Shown: one piece after another, positions 7,201-16,085 of the stretch
Layout: each line of letters begins with the position of its first letter
Position numbering within the stretch: position 1 is the first letter of the stretch
Assembly (NCBI RefSeq): GCF_000372725.1
Contig: NW_005198244.1
Coordinates: 238,547-288,241 of the forward strand
Reading direction: 5' to 3'
DNA from: Emiliania huxleyi CCMP1516
Taxonomy: Eukaryota > Haptophyta > Isochrysidales > Noelaerhabdaceae
Length of the DNA: 49,695 bases
Position numbers and translations under genes: made by a program
Notes under the pieces: generated by a model
What the model was told of the DNA's origin: nothing
Databases searched by the model: none
What the model saw: only the letters and a program-made list of their open reading frames with translations

Positions 7201-10198
7201 GCGGCCGCTTCGCCCTTCGCCCCCACCGCACCTGCGCAGAAGGGGAGGGGCGACGATGGCAGTCGCCTCACGCGTGTGGCAATCGTGTCACGCTGCACCC
7301 TCGCCTCGCGCGTGTGGCAATCGTGTCACGCTCTACCGCCGAGCGCCTGCATGGTCGGGTGGACCGGCACGGCACGCGGCCCTGCCCCGTCCGCCGCAAG
7401 CTCGCGCCTGTACCAGCTCGACTCGGCGGGCAATCCGAGCGACTTCTCGGGAAGGCGCACCGTCGTCTTGCGGCCCATGGCGGCGAGCAGGACGGTGCAA
7501 ATGGCGGCGTCCACCTCCGTCACGGTGCCCTCGGCGGCTTCGAAGGGGCCCGAACGCACGACCACACGCGCGCCCACCGCCAGCGCCGGGTGCGTCTCCA
7601 TCGGAGGCCGCTGGCAGAGCGGCCTGCGCAGCGCTCGCAAGTCCTCCGCCGTCAGCGGCAGGGGGGGGAGGTCGGGTCGAAGCCGCAAGGCCGGGTCGGC
7701 GTTCGGCAGCCGCGGCGAGCGTAGCTTGCGCCGCTCCGCCTCGGAGAGGTCTTCGTACAGCGCGTCGAGGGCGAGGCGCCGCCAGCCCGCCGCCTCTCCA
7801 CTCATCGCCTCCGCCAGTCTCCTCCCGCCCCAGCCGCCGGCGATGGCGGCCGCGCCTACAGAGCACGCCGTGCGAGATCGGCCCACCACCGCCATCCCAA
7901 CCTGCCGCCCGCGAACGGCGGCCGCGCCACCACCACCGAGACTCAGCGCCTCCCGCCAGTCGGCAGCCGAGAGGATCGCACGCGCGTCTGCGGCGACGGC
8001 GTGGGCAGCGGCGGCCTCGGCCCTTGCGACCTCCGCCTTGTGCTCCGCCTAATGACCATGAACACGAGTGAACACAGCATTGACATCGGCCGTTGACACC
8101 TCCTCCTCCCGTGTGCTCCGCCTCGCACTTTGCGCGCCACTCTAGCTCTGCGGGGTCGTCGGAGGAGGCGTCCGAGTCGAACTCTGGCGGCGGAGGCGGC
8201 GGAGGAGGAGAGAGGGCGAGGTCGGACTCGAGCACGACGCCTGAGAGGGAGGGCGCGGGGAGGGCGTCAGTAGCCTATGTCACTCGACGCCTGGGGGAGG
8301 AGGACCGTTGTGGAGTCGCTCATGCAGGAGAGAGAGGCCGGCCGCATCTCGGCACGCATCGCAGCGAGCCGCCTCTCGGCCGCCTCTCGGCCGCCTCTCT
8401 GCCGCCTCTCTGCCGCCTCTCTGCCGCCTCTCTGCCGCCTCTCGGCCACCTCTCGGCCGCCTCTCGGCCGCCTCTCTGCCGCCTCTCGGCCACCTCTCTG
8501 CCGCCTCTCTGCCGCCTCTCTGCCGCCTCTCGGCCGCCTCTCGGCCACCTCTCGGCGATCTCGCGATCTCGCGCCGAGATCGGAGACGTCCACCACCCGA
8601 CGGACAGGAGGCGCTGGCCCGCTGCCTAAGGAAGGCTCCGAGAAGGTTCCGAGAAGGTTCCTTAGCCTACGGACAGGAGGCGCTGGCCCGCTGCCCCACG
8701 GCGGCCGCTCCTCGTCCCAGACCACCTTTGCCAGCCAGGAGGAGCCCTCGGCCGGCCGGCCCGCAGGCTCGCTCCCCGCCTCGTCGCGAAGCACGCGCGC
8801 CCCATCCCTCCGCCGAAGCGAGCCGGCAGGAGCATCCCGCTCTCGCGCGAGCGGCGGCCGCTGCGGCGAAGGCCGAGCCCTCGCCCACCGCGACCGCGCG
8901 CCCCCCCAAGCCTTGCGGCCGCCTCCCTCCCCGCCCCTGCGGCCGCCTCCCTCCCCGCCGCCACGGTCGGAAGCGGCATCAGCGGCGTCATCAGCAGCGG
9001 CCTCGTCCGACGAAGAGAGTGCTCCCCACGCGATCGCGTCCTCCCACGTGTCGATGCTCACGCGGGCGAGAGAGGCGAGGTCTCCTCCGCCTCCTCCTCC
9101 TCCTCCTCCTCCTCCTCCTCCGCTTCCCGCTCCGCCGCCGCCACCTCCGCCGCCGCCTCCGCCCCCTCCCTCATCCGCAGACAAAACGAGCGGCTCCGCC
9201 CCAAACTCCCAAGGGTCACGGCTGCTGCTCCTACCGCCACCACTATCACCAACCCCCCCGCCGCCGCCGCCGCCGGCGGCGGCGTTCGCGTTCGCCGCGC
9301 GCGCCCCGTTTCGCTTCGGGACGGCGGCAGCAGCGGCCGCCGTCCCAGACAGCCACCACGCATCCTCCTCCTCGCCGCCCTCGCCGCTTGAGCCTTCGCT
9401 CGCGAACCACGGCTCCGGCTCGCCGCCCTCCGCCCCACCCTCTGCCCCGCCCGCCGCCCTGCCCGCCCCCCTGCCCGCCGCCCTCCCCGCCGCACCCGCC
9501 CCGCCCGCCGCCCCGCCCGCCGCCCTGCCCGCAGCCGCCTCGCCACGCAAAGAAGAGCGCCGAGCGACCGGCCGCCGGCCCGAGCGCGCGCCAGACCGCG
9601 GCTGGCGGCCCGACGGCGGGGGGGGATCCGCCTCGGCAGCGGCGTCGCCCTGCGCCTCCGCCTCCGCCTCCTCCGCCCCCGCCTCCGCCTCCGCCCCTGC
9701 CTCCTCCGCCCCTGCCTGCGGCGCTGCCTGCGGCGCTGCGGCGGCGGCGCGAGAGCCGGTGAGTCGATCCTCCACCGCGGCCCACGGGTCCGTCTCCACC
9801 GCCTCGTCCTCACGCGGCCGGAGGAAGGCGTCAACGCTCGACGGAGGCGGCTCCGACAGCGCCGTCGCGGGAGGCAGCTCCTTTGCTCGCGGCAGTCGCC
9901 GATCTCGTTCGTGGCCAAAGATGGCCGACAGCTTGAAGATACCGGGAGCGATGGTCGGCAGGACGGCGCCCTCCGGGTCGGCCGTCTCCGTGGACGCTTC
10001 TTCCGCGGCGATCGCCATCTCGACGGCTTCGGCGGCGCTGTCCTGTGCAGGCGCACCGGCTTCGACCTCGTCTGCCAGGAAATCCACTGCGTCCACTGCG
10101 TCGTCGAGCGCGGAGAGCGGCGCCGGCTCCTCATCCTCCGCCTCGCTCACGTCGTCGTAGTCGTCGGCCTCAAAGGGAGCGGCCACTGGCGTGGCCAT
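3488..10198 (-). CDS. TAF1: TFIID subunit 1 (TAF1), multi-exon, with an embedded KOW motif and one bromodomain
   Basis: Exons run right to left. From ATG at 10198 an acidic N-terminus (DDYDDVSEAEDEE) leads to an IFG segment and the TAF1-like WED.I.W and WLAKVVWDEE motifs, separated by Gly/Ala-rich low complexity. Then come PALRLRPDLPPLP (matching PAVELRQPFFP of animal TAF1), a NusG-like KOW segment (7434-7577), LLFEYCEERPPLL, a DUF3591 core with the GRGEGYSY motif (5.5-6.9 kb), and VAKLSRADRVSHI. The exon at about 4.3-5.1 kb encodes basic helices and a zinc knuckle CGACGMFGHSKNSKKC. The last exon (3488-4249) encodes a bromodomain (PMDLHTM, NCHDFN) and a Ser/Asp-rich tail. TAF1 is the scaffold of TFIID, which binds promoters and acetylated histones in the nucleus. 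Most introns are GC-AG and bounded by direct duplications. Exon edges are approximate; the identity is firm. Confidence 0.88.
4230..4314 (-). repeat. TAF1 intron made of a TAA microsatellite between 20-bp direct repeats
   Basis: The 20-bp sequence AGCGTCACGAGCGGGTTGCC occurs at 4230-4249 and at 4295-4314. The 45 bases between are almost pure (TAA)n. On the coding strand, splicing GC...AG from the first copy to the end of the insert restores the zinc-knuckle-to-bromodomain frame, giving one clean copy of the duplicated codons. Confidence 0.85.
5125..5220 (-). repeat. TAF1 intron bounded by 22-bp direct repeats
   Basis: CGCCATCTCGCGCTCGAGCGCC occurs at 5125-5146 and 5199-5220 with a 52-base insert between them. 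Coding strand: GAG|GC...TAG|GC. Removing one repeat plus the insert keeps the TAF1 frame open. The insert carries a short tandem repeat (GGACAGGTCCA). Confidence 0.82.
5311..5471 (-). repeat. Doubled intron unit in TAF1: three flanking repeats and two identical 40-bp inserts with inverted ends
   Basis: A 27-bp unit (TGCCGCGCGAGCTCGTCCCC...) occurs at 5311-5337, 5378-5404 and 5445-5471 with a few mismatches. Between the copies sit two identical 40-bp inserts (5338-5377 and 5405-5444). On the coding strand each insert runs from CTGTTCACAGCT to AGCTGTGAATAG, which are inverted complements with one mismatch. The insert ends in AG and the flanking unit starts in GC, so a GC-AG splice removes both units. 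Confidence 0.82.
7047..7155 (-). repeat. TAF1 intron bounded by imperfect 22-bp direct repeats
   Basis: 7047-7068 and 7134-7155 differ at only a few positions. A GC-AG splice joins GLR to HAHGTDAILLFEY and keeps the conserved TAF1 segment in frame. The mismatches suggest an older duplication than the neighbouring introns. Confidence 0.72.
7231..7340 (-). repeat. TAF1 intron with a doubled internal unit
   Basis: Two near-identical units of CGTGACACGATTGCCACACG lie side by side between the KOW exon and the DUF3591 exon. The frame is kept by a GC-AG splice (CAG|GCGCTCGG...CGCAG|GTGCGG). Confidence 0.65.
8040..8123 (-). repeat. TAF1 intron bounded by 11-bp direct repeats
   Basis: GTGCTCCGCCT occurs at 8040-8050 and 8113-8123 with a 62-base insert. 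On the coding strand the intron reads GAG|GCGGAGCAC...CATTAG|GCGGAGCAC, and splicing yields an uninterrupted charged helix. Confidence 0.75.
8334..8580 (-). repeat. Minisatellite CTCGGCCGCCT/CTCTGCCGCCT filling a TAF1 intron
   Basis: About 20 imperfect copies of an 11-bp unit, with ATCTCGGC-like units at the right edge. The tract is open in several frames on both strands, but it lies between TAF1 exons and is best read as intronic. Confidence 0.75.
8600..8695 (-). repeat. TAF1 intron: 42-bp insert with inverted ends between 27-bp direct repeats
   Basis: A 27-bp sequence starting ACGGACAGGAGGCGCTGGCC is repeated exactly at 8600-8626 and 8669-8695. The insert begins CTAAGGAA and ends TTCCTTAG on the coding strand, a perfect 8-bp terminal inverted repeat. 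The GC-AG splice gives WDEERPPWGSGPAPPVRR with one copy of the duplicated codons. Confidence 0.85.
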
Positions 10199-11384
10199 CG
10201 GCGTGCCTGCGGGCTTGCTTGGCCGCCGGGGGCCAAAAGAATTTTACCAGGACTTATGTCCCCGGCCCTGGATGTGAGGCTAATGACTGCACTCCAAGTG
10301 CTCCAAGTGCACGGCGCTCCTCAGCCCTGGATGTGAGGTTAATAACTGCACTCCAAGTGCTCCAAGTACCACCAAACTTCGCCCACCGCTCTCGCATGCC
10401 ATCTCGACAATCCTCTCTAGGCCCCAGACTCCTAACCACTTCCCTTGCTCGCCCAGGACCACAAAGCGCCACCCGCGCGCCCATTGACCCCCCAATCAGC
10501 CCTCTTGCTGTCCCTCAATCGCCACCCGCCAGATGTACTTCCCTTGCCCACCCAATACTCTCACCCTCCTGACCCGGACAGTCCAGGTACAGGAAAAGTG
10601 GGGAGCGGGGCCCGATCCAAGGAGCACCCCGTCGGCCCGGGAGGGCTGTGAATTTCGGCGCGGGCGGAAGGCTGCCTGCAGACGCTCAGCCCCCAGCTGA
10701 GCTGCCGAATCCTCCCGGCTAATCCCCTGACCTGGTGCCGTCTGTGGCCTGAAACGCGAAACGGGACAACATTACACCACCTCACACCACTCCCCCCTCT
10801 GGGCTAAGCAGTGCGCAAGTCCACCCGAACTCTAGGCGAGGCGTCGACCACTCCTTCGGAATAGCTCTGTCAGTGGCTGCACTAGACGCCCAGAGATGGC
10901 GCGCGCGGCGCGGGCGGATGACTGGATCACTGGAAGAGAAAATGCGCCGCGGAGATGCTAGCTCGAGCAGGTAGATGTGCTCAGCCAAGGGTAGGGGATG
11001 AGGGGAATGTGTCAGTGACAGTGTGAGGGGTGCACCAACTCGAACTCCGCAAAAAATGTGTTTTGGCTCGTTTTGCCTCTTTAAGACTTGAACCGTTTTT
11101 TTTACGGGGAGGGCGAGGGGGGGGCGGCGGAGACGAAGGCGGCGTGGGGGGTGGCGGCGGCGTAAATACGTCCAAGCACCCCACGTGACGCCCCAAGCGC
11201 GAAAGTACCGCATCTACGTTCTACGATCTAGCAAGAACTATAGTATGGTCCGTTCACATCAAGCACGCTCGCGAAGAATCGCGTTCCCCGGCGCTGCGCT
11301 GCGCGGGCTTGGGCACGGGCTTGGGCGGTAGTTGGCCCCTTGCCCCCCGCTGCGCTAGATGCTCATCTTCGCCGCGCCGGGGGC
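10199..11384. other. Intergenic region upstream of TAF1
   Basis: The region holds two tandem copies of dispersed repeat A near its left end and no convincing coding sequence. The segment 10199-10260 presumably contains the TAF1 leader. Confidence 0.5.
10261..10370 (-). repeat. Dispersed repeat family A, two tandem copies
   Basis: Copies at about 10261-10310 and 10321-10370 share CCCTGGATGTGAGG and ACTGCACTCCAAGTGCTCCA. They are the reverse complement of the copies at 835 and 44641. Confidence 0.85.
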
Positions 11385-13877
11385 TCAAAGTGCCGTCCGC
11401 GCCTCCTGCCACTCTCGAATCGCCCGGCGCAAATTGTGGTTCGGGATCAGGATGCTATGCTCGAGCTCGCCGCCGGTCAGCGGGCTCGTCGACTTGGTCG
11501 CGAGCCAGCGCTCGATCGCAGTCCGCTCATACGACTGCCCGTCGGCCGCCACGACTGGCTCGACCATAATCTCAGTCGTGATCGGGCAGATGAAGTCGGC
11601 CGGCGGCTCCTCCTCCTTCGGAGCCGGCGCCTCTGCAGCCGACGGCGAGCCGCCCTCGGTCGCAGCGACAAGCGTCTGCTCCTCCACCACCGGCCTCGCT
11701 CCCTCCAGCCTCGCGCTCTCCTCGAGCGCCGCCGCCAGCTCCGCCTCTTCTGCCGCCGCCGCTGCCTCGCCCTCTCCCGCCTCTTCCGCCTCATCCTCGG
11801 GCTCCCGCGACGGCCCAGCGCCTCCGCCGCCACCCCTCCCGTTGTTCTTCTTCTTCTTCCCCTTCTTGCTCTCCTTGGCGCGCCCCGCCTCCTTCTCCGC
11901 CTCCTCCTCCGCCAGCAGCGCCTCGGCATGCCGCGCCGCCTCCGCCTCTGCCGCCGCACTCTCCATCGCCCTCGCCGCTGCCTGCGCCGCCGCATGCTCC
12001 TCGAGGGCGCGCACGCACGCGCTTTGGCCCTTCTCCCTGGCATACTGGAGCGCTGACTTGCCCTTCTCAGTGCGCAGCTTTGTATCCGCGCCCGCCCGCA
12101 GCAGGCGGAGCACGGTGGCAGGGTGGCCGTTGGCGGCGGCGTGCATCAGCGCGGTGACGCCGACGCTGTCCGGCAGGTTGACATCCGCGCCGCGCTGCAA
12201 CAGCAGCTCGACCACCCACTCGTGGCCGTTGCCGGCGGCGAGCATCAGCGCGGTGACGCCGCTCACATCGCCCGCCCGGCAAGTCGCATTGACCCGCCCG
12301 CCGCTGTCGAGCCACGCCAACAGCTCCGCCTCGTCGCCGTCAAGAGCTGCGTCCACCGCTTCGTTGGGAAGTCTGCCCAGTGAGCCGGAAGAGGCCGCGG
12401 CCCCCGCTCCCGCCGCCGCCTCGCCCAAGGAAGCGCCGCCCGCGCCACCGCCCGCCGCCGCCTCACGCCGGCCCGCAGTCACCTCCGCGATGTGCTGCCG
12501 GAAGGCCCCGACGCACTCGCTGTGGCCCTCCTCCTTGGCCATCTGCAGCGCGGACTCGCCATTCTCAGAGCGCAGCTTCGTATCCGCGCCCGCCCGTAGC
12601 AGGTGTAGCACGATGGCGGCGTGGCCTGTTGCGGCGGCGGCCATCAGTGCGGTGCTGCCGTCGCTATTCTGCTTGTCGATCTCCGCGCCCCGCTGAAGCA
12701 GCAGCTCGACCACCCGCTCGTGGCCGTTGCCAGCGGCAGGCATCAGCGCGGTGCTGCCGTCGCTGCTCTGCTTGTTGGCATCCGCGCCGCGTTGAAGCAG
12801 CAGCTCGACCACTCGCTCGTGGCCTTGGCTGGCGGCGAACATCAGCGCGGTGCTGCCGTCGCTGCTCTGCTTGTTGGCATCCGCGCCGCGCTGAAGCAGC
12901 AGCTCGACCACTCGCTCGTGGCCGCTGCCGGCGGCGAGCATCAGCGCGGTGATGCCGCTCACATCGTCTACCACGCAAGTCGCATTGACCCGCCCGCCGC
13001 CGTCGAGCCACGTCAGCAGCGCCGCCTCGTCGCCGTCTAGAGCTGCGTCCATGGCCTCGTTGGGAAGGCTGCCCAGCGAGCCGGAAGAGGCCGTCGCCCT
13101 CGCTCCCGCCGCCGCCTCGCCCAAGGAAGCGCCGCCCGCGCCGCCCGCCGCCGCCTCGCGCTGGCCCGCAGCCACCTCCGCGATGTGCTGCCGGAAGGCC
13201 TCGACGCACTCGCTGTGGCCCTGCTCCCTGGCGTACTGCAGTGCGGACTCGCCCTTCGCAGTGCGCAGCTTTGTATCCGCGCCCGCCCGCAGCAGGCGGA
13301 GCACGGTGGCAGGGTGGCCGTTGGCGGCGGCGAGCATCAGCGCGTTGCCGCCGATGCTGTTCTGCAGGTTGATCTCCGCACCGCGCTGAAGCAGCAGCTC
13401 GACCACCCGCTCGTGGCCGTAGTTGGCGGCGCCCATCAGCGCGGTGAAGCCGTTGCTAGCCTGCAGGTTGATCTCCGCGCCGCGCTGCAGCAGCAACTCG
13501 ACCACCCGCTCGTGGCCTTCGGCAGCGGCGTACATCAGCGTCGTCCAACTGTTTCTATCCTGCAGGTTGATCTCCGCGCCGTGCTGCAACAGCAGCTCGA
13601 CCAACCGCTCGCGGCTGTTGATGGCGGCGTGTATCAGCGCGGTGCCGCCATTGCTGTCCTGCATGTTAGCATCCGCGCCGCGCTGAAGCAGCAAGTCGAC
13701 CGCCCGCTCGTGGCCCTCCTGGGCGGCGAGTATCAGCGCGGTGACGCCGCTGACATCGCGTAGCATGCAAGTCGCATTGACCCGCCCGCCGCTTCCGAGC
13801 CACGCCAGCAGCTTCGCCTCGTCGCCTCGCCCGGCCGCTATGCAGACCGCTTGGGGAAGGCTGCCGATCTCCGCCAT
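11385..13877 (-). CDS. Ankyrin-repeat protein with C-terminal U-box, probable E3 ubiquitin ligase
   Basis: An 830-residue single-exon protein, started at MAEIGSLPQ because the 62 codons upstream are low-complexity leader. Three ankyrin blocks (about residues 1-235, 270-500 and 540-640) each begin with a module like GRVNATC..DVSG.TALMLAA and continue as 33-residue repeats with GHERVVELLLQRGA. The blocks are joined by near-identical linkers (GGASLGEAAAGA, SSGSLG.LPNEA), so the gene grew by internal duplication of about 240 codons. A Lys/Glu/Ala-rich helix follows, then a U-box at about 762-830 (FICPITTEIMVEPVVAADG, ATKSTSPLTG, IPNHNLRRAI). U-boxes bind E2 enzymes without zinc, and the ankyrins probably choose substrates. 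It is divergent from the small ankyrin gene at 14.1 kb. Confidence 0.9.
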   Translation of the reverse strand: MAEIGSLPQAVCIAAGRGDEAKLLAWLGSGGRVNATCMLRDVSGVTALILAAQEGHERAVDLLLQRGADANMQDSNGGTALIHAAINSRERLVELLLQHGAEINLQDRNSWTTLMYAAAEGHERVVELLLQRGAEINLQASNGFTALMGAANYGHERVVELLLQRGAEINLQNSIGGNALMLAAANGHPATVLRLLRAGADTKLRTAKGESALQYAREQGHSECVEAFRQHIAEVAAGQREAAAGGAGGASLGEAAAGARATASSGSLGSLPNEAMDAALDGDEAALLTWLDGGGRVNATCVVDDVSGITALMLAAGSGHERVVELLLQRGADANKQSSDGSTALMFAASQGHERVVELLLQRGADANKQSSDGSTALMPAAGNGHERVVELLLQRGAEIDKQNSDGSTALMAAAATGHAAIVLHLLRAGADTKLRSENGESALQMAKEEGHSECVGAFRQHIAEVTAGRREAAAGGGAGGASLGEAAAGAGAAASSGSLGRLPNEAVDAALDGDEAELLAWLDSGGRVNATCRAGDVSGVTALMLAAGNGHEWVVELLLQRGADVNLPDSVGVTALMHAAANGHPATVLRLLRAGADTKLRTEKGKSALQYAREKGQSACVRALEEHAAAQAAARAMESAAAEAEAARHAEALLAEEEAEKEAGRAKESKKGKKKKNNGRGGGGGAGPSREPEDEAEEAGEGEAAAAAEEAELAAALEESARLEGARPVVEEQTLVAATEGGSPSAAEAPAPKEEEPPADFICPITTEIMVEPVVAADGQSYERTAIERWLATKSTSPLTGGELEHSILIPNHNLRRAIREWQEARTAL

Positions 13878-14073
13878 TAAAAAACTGTTCGACTTTGTCC
13901 TTGAGAAGAAAGAAACGCGGCGCCTTCGCATCCCTTTCTTTTTCTTTCTTCTGTCGTAACCGACGCCCCCCCTCCGGCCGCGACAATGGGTGCTGCGCCA
14001 GAGGCGAACGGACGGCCCTGTCAGCCCAAGATGAGGTCGTCGACCCGCGCTCCGCTGCTCCACCGGATAGACA

Positions 14074-14662
14074 TGGCCGCCAAGCAGGTCGAGGAGATGC
14101 GCGCATCCAACGCCGCCGGCTTCCCAACAGACAGTTCATTGGCGGCCGCTGCACAGGCCGAGGGCAGCAGGCTCCAGATGCATCAGAGCGGCGACACAGA
14201 TGCCCAATTCCCACCCTCCACACGCGTCGCACTCAGCTCTCCGGCTCGTCCAGAGGCCTCGTGCGGCCTCGTGTGGCTCAGTTTGACCCTCAAAACACCG
14301 CAGGCCGGCGACTCGACGTCTACACCGACAACCCCCTGCACGCCGCGGCGGCGGCGGGCGACGCCGTCGCCCTCCGACGCCTGCTACAGGTGCCCCCTCT
14401 ACTCTCGCTCGTCGTGGCGCGTGATCGCCTTGGGTGGGCGCCAGCGCACCACGCGGCGATGGTTGGCCGCCGTGCCCCTAAACAGGTGATGGCCAAGGAG
14501 GAGAAGGTGGCGGCGGCCGCGGCGGCGGCCAAGGCGAAGCAGGACGCCGCGGACGCAAAGAAGAGGGCCGAGGCAGAGGCCAAGGCGGCCAAGGCCAAGG
14601 GCGGCCCCGCAAAAGGGAAGGGGGGTGGTAAGGCTCAGATGAAGGTGAAGTCTGTAAAGTGA
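14074..14662 (+). CDS. Small ankyrin-repeat protein with Lys/Ala-rich tail
   Basis: Two exons are inferred. Exon 1 starts at 14074 ([17 protein letters not shown]) and runs to about 14163. Exon 2 runs from about 14304 to 14662 and encodes one or two ankyrin units ([35 protein letters not shown]). A highly charged tail follows ([20 protein letters not shown], ending in [14 protein letters not shown]). The join is a proposed GC-AG intron (GAGG|GC...GCAG|GC), which keeps the frame. The basic tail suggests nucleic-acid binding or a nucleolar location, but that is inference. The stop is only a few bases before the duplicated 5' region of RPL31. Confidence 0.55.
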
Positions 14663-14670
14663 CACCCGGG

Positions 14671-14998
14671 TAAGCGGGGTAAGGGGTAACAGGTGTACGC
14701 CGTGCAAAGCACTCTGTACCGAATTTGATGGATCGAAAAAGGCGAAGAACAGTCAGGCTCGGGCTGGACACCAACGCAGTATGGGTGGACGCCGAAGTCT
14801 CGTAGGCGCGATTTCTTTTTGTGGCCACGCGTGTTCAGCTCCGCGCAGGCGCGTTATACACCACCGCAGCGCCTGGCCCAGCCCAGCCGAGACCCCCCTC
14901 GCACCGACCGCCCACCCCCGCCGCGCGCTCCCGCGGTCGCGCCCTGCTCTCCCCGCTGGGGATCGAGTCTCAGGGGCGCGACGACGGGGGAGTGCGGC
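14671..14998 (+). repeat. Inverted repeat, left arm: 5' region of RPL31
   Basis: About 325 bp, beginning GTAAGCGGGGTAAGGGGTAA and ending in GGGGCGCGACGAC, is repeated at high identity as the reverse complement at 17354-17691. It lies directly upstream of RPL31 and probably contains its promoter and leader. Confidence 0.9.
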
Positions 14999-15281
14999 GC
15001 GTGGCGGCCGCTCTGCAGCAGCCCTCTGCGCTGCGCCCTCTATGCGCGCCTGTCGCCCGCGCCCGCGGCTCTCTCTGGCGCGCCCTGCTCTCCCCTCTGG
15101 GGATCGAGTCTCAGGGGCGTCGCCAGCGGGGGGTCTGCGCGGCCGTTCCCCGGGGCCGCGCTGCGCCCGCCACTGCGGCGTGGGCCAGCCCCCCTCCCAC
15201 GCCCGGCCGTGCGCGCGTCTCCGCTGGACTGGCCGCCGACCTGTCCCCCACCCGCCGCGCCCCGCCCAGGCTTGCGTCGCG
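14941..15281 (+). promoter_or_regulatory. Probable RPL31 5' leader with an internal duplication and possible leader intron
   Basis: The segment GGGGATCGAGTCTCAGGGGC occurs near 14959 and again near 15101, so the leader carries a direct duplication like those bounding introns elsewhere in this window. The sequence CCCGCCCAG just before the start codon could be a splice acceptor. No promoter motif was identified. Confidence 0.4.
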
Positions 15282-15644
15282 ATGGCAAAGGGCGCCGGCA
15301 AGATCAAGCGGAGCGAAGACGTCGTGACGCGCGAGTACACCATCCACCTGAAGAAGCTGCTGCACGGCATCGGCTTCAAGAAGCGGGCGCCGCGCGCGGT
15401 GAAGGAGGTCAAGGCGTTCGCCAAGAAGATGATGGGCACCGACGACGTCCGCGTCGACACGAAGCTGAACAAGTTTCTGTGGAGCCAAGGCATCAAGGCG
15501 GTGCCGGGGCGCGTGCGCGTGCGGCTGGCGCGTAAGCGCAACGACGACGAGGAGGCGACGGACAAGCTGTACACGCTGTGCACGCACGTGGTCGTCGAGA
15601 GGCACCAGTACAAGGGCCTGCAGACCGTCAACGTCGACGAGTAG
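15282..15644 (+). CDS. RPL31: 60S ribosomal protein L31 (eL31)
   Basis: A complete 120-residue protein, the usual length for eL31, in one exon from ATG at 15282. Family landmarks are visible along its length: REYTIHLKK near the N-terminus, [19 protein letters not shown], a central [26 protein letters not shown], and a C-terminal [18 protein letters not shown]. eL31 sits on the large cytosolic subunit near the exit tunnel. The context ATGGCAAAG after GCGTCGCG and strong GC bias at third positions fit a highly expressed gene. Its 5' region is shared, in inverted orientation, with the plastid-targeted gene that starts at 17316. Confidence 0.97.
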   Translation: MAKGAGKIKRSEDVVTREYTIHLKKLLHGIGFKKRAPRAVKEVKAFAKKMMGTDDVRVDTKLNKFLWSQGIKAVPGRVRVRLARKRNDDEEATDKLYTLCTHVVVERHQYKGLQTVNVDE

Positions 15645-16085
15645 ACGCACTCGCGTGGCCTGCCGCAGCTGAGCACACACGCCGACCCTTGGCACGGGAT
15701 TTCGCTCAACCCGTGTGTGCTGTCATATGTCTTTCCAGTGTCATAGCTATAAGAAAACGCCCGCATGCGGCGCAAAACGAACATGCGTGTATAATATGCA
15801 GCGGCCAGCTCTCCGACACGTCCGGGTCCGCCTACCCGCGGCTACCCTGCGGCTGCGACCGAGAGACTCCCGAGAGCGAGCGAGACCCGAGAGACGGCTC
15901 TCGCTCTGTGAGGAGCCCGTGAGCTCTGTGTGTCCGTACCACCACACTCGTGAGGCACGCCGCGACGCACGAGCGCGCAGGCTCTCCCACCGGGGGCAGT
16001 GGGCACCCCGGCCCTTCGCGGGGCGGCCCCCGCAGCGCAGGAGCTCGGCAGGGCTCGGGTTGCCCGATCTAGCGCCCTAGCCCGG
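15645..16085. other. Intergenic region between convergent genes
   Basis: Contains the 3' ends of RPL31 and of the plastid-targeted gene. Nothing further was recognised. Confidence 0.5.

Noticed and set aside
7326..7895. Separate NusG-like gene
   Set aside because: TAF1 blocks flank the KOW segment on both sides, and GC-AG introns keep one frame through it, so it is read as part of TAF1.
4799..8071. 1090-codon plus-strand open frame
   Set aside because: It runs antisense to TAF1, has Arg/Pro/Ala shadow composition and crosses the TAF1 introns. The minus strand has clear TAF1 motifs.
8267..10160. Long Pro/Ser-rich plus-strand frames
   Set aside because: Shadows of the Gly/Ala-rich TAF1 N-terminal exon and of the intronic minisatellite.
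10045..10572. 175-codon plus-strand frame
   Set aside because: It begins antisense to TAF1 exon 1 and runs through dispersed repeat A.
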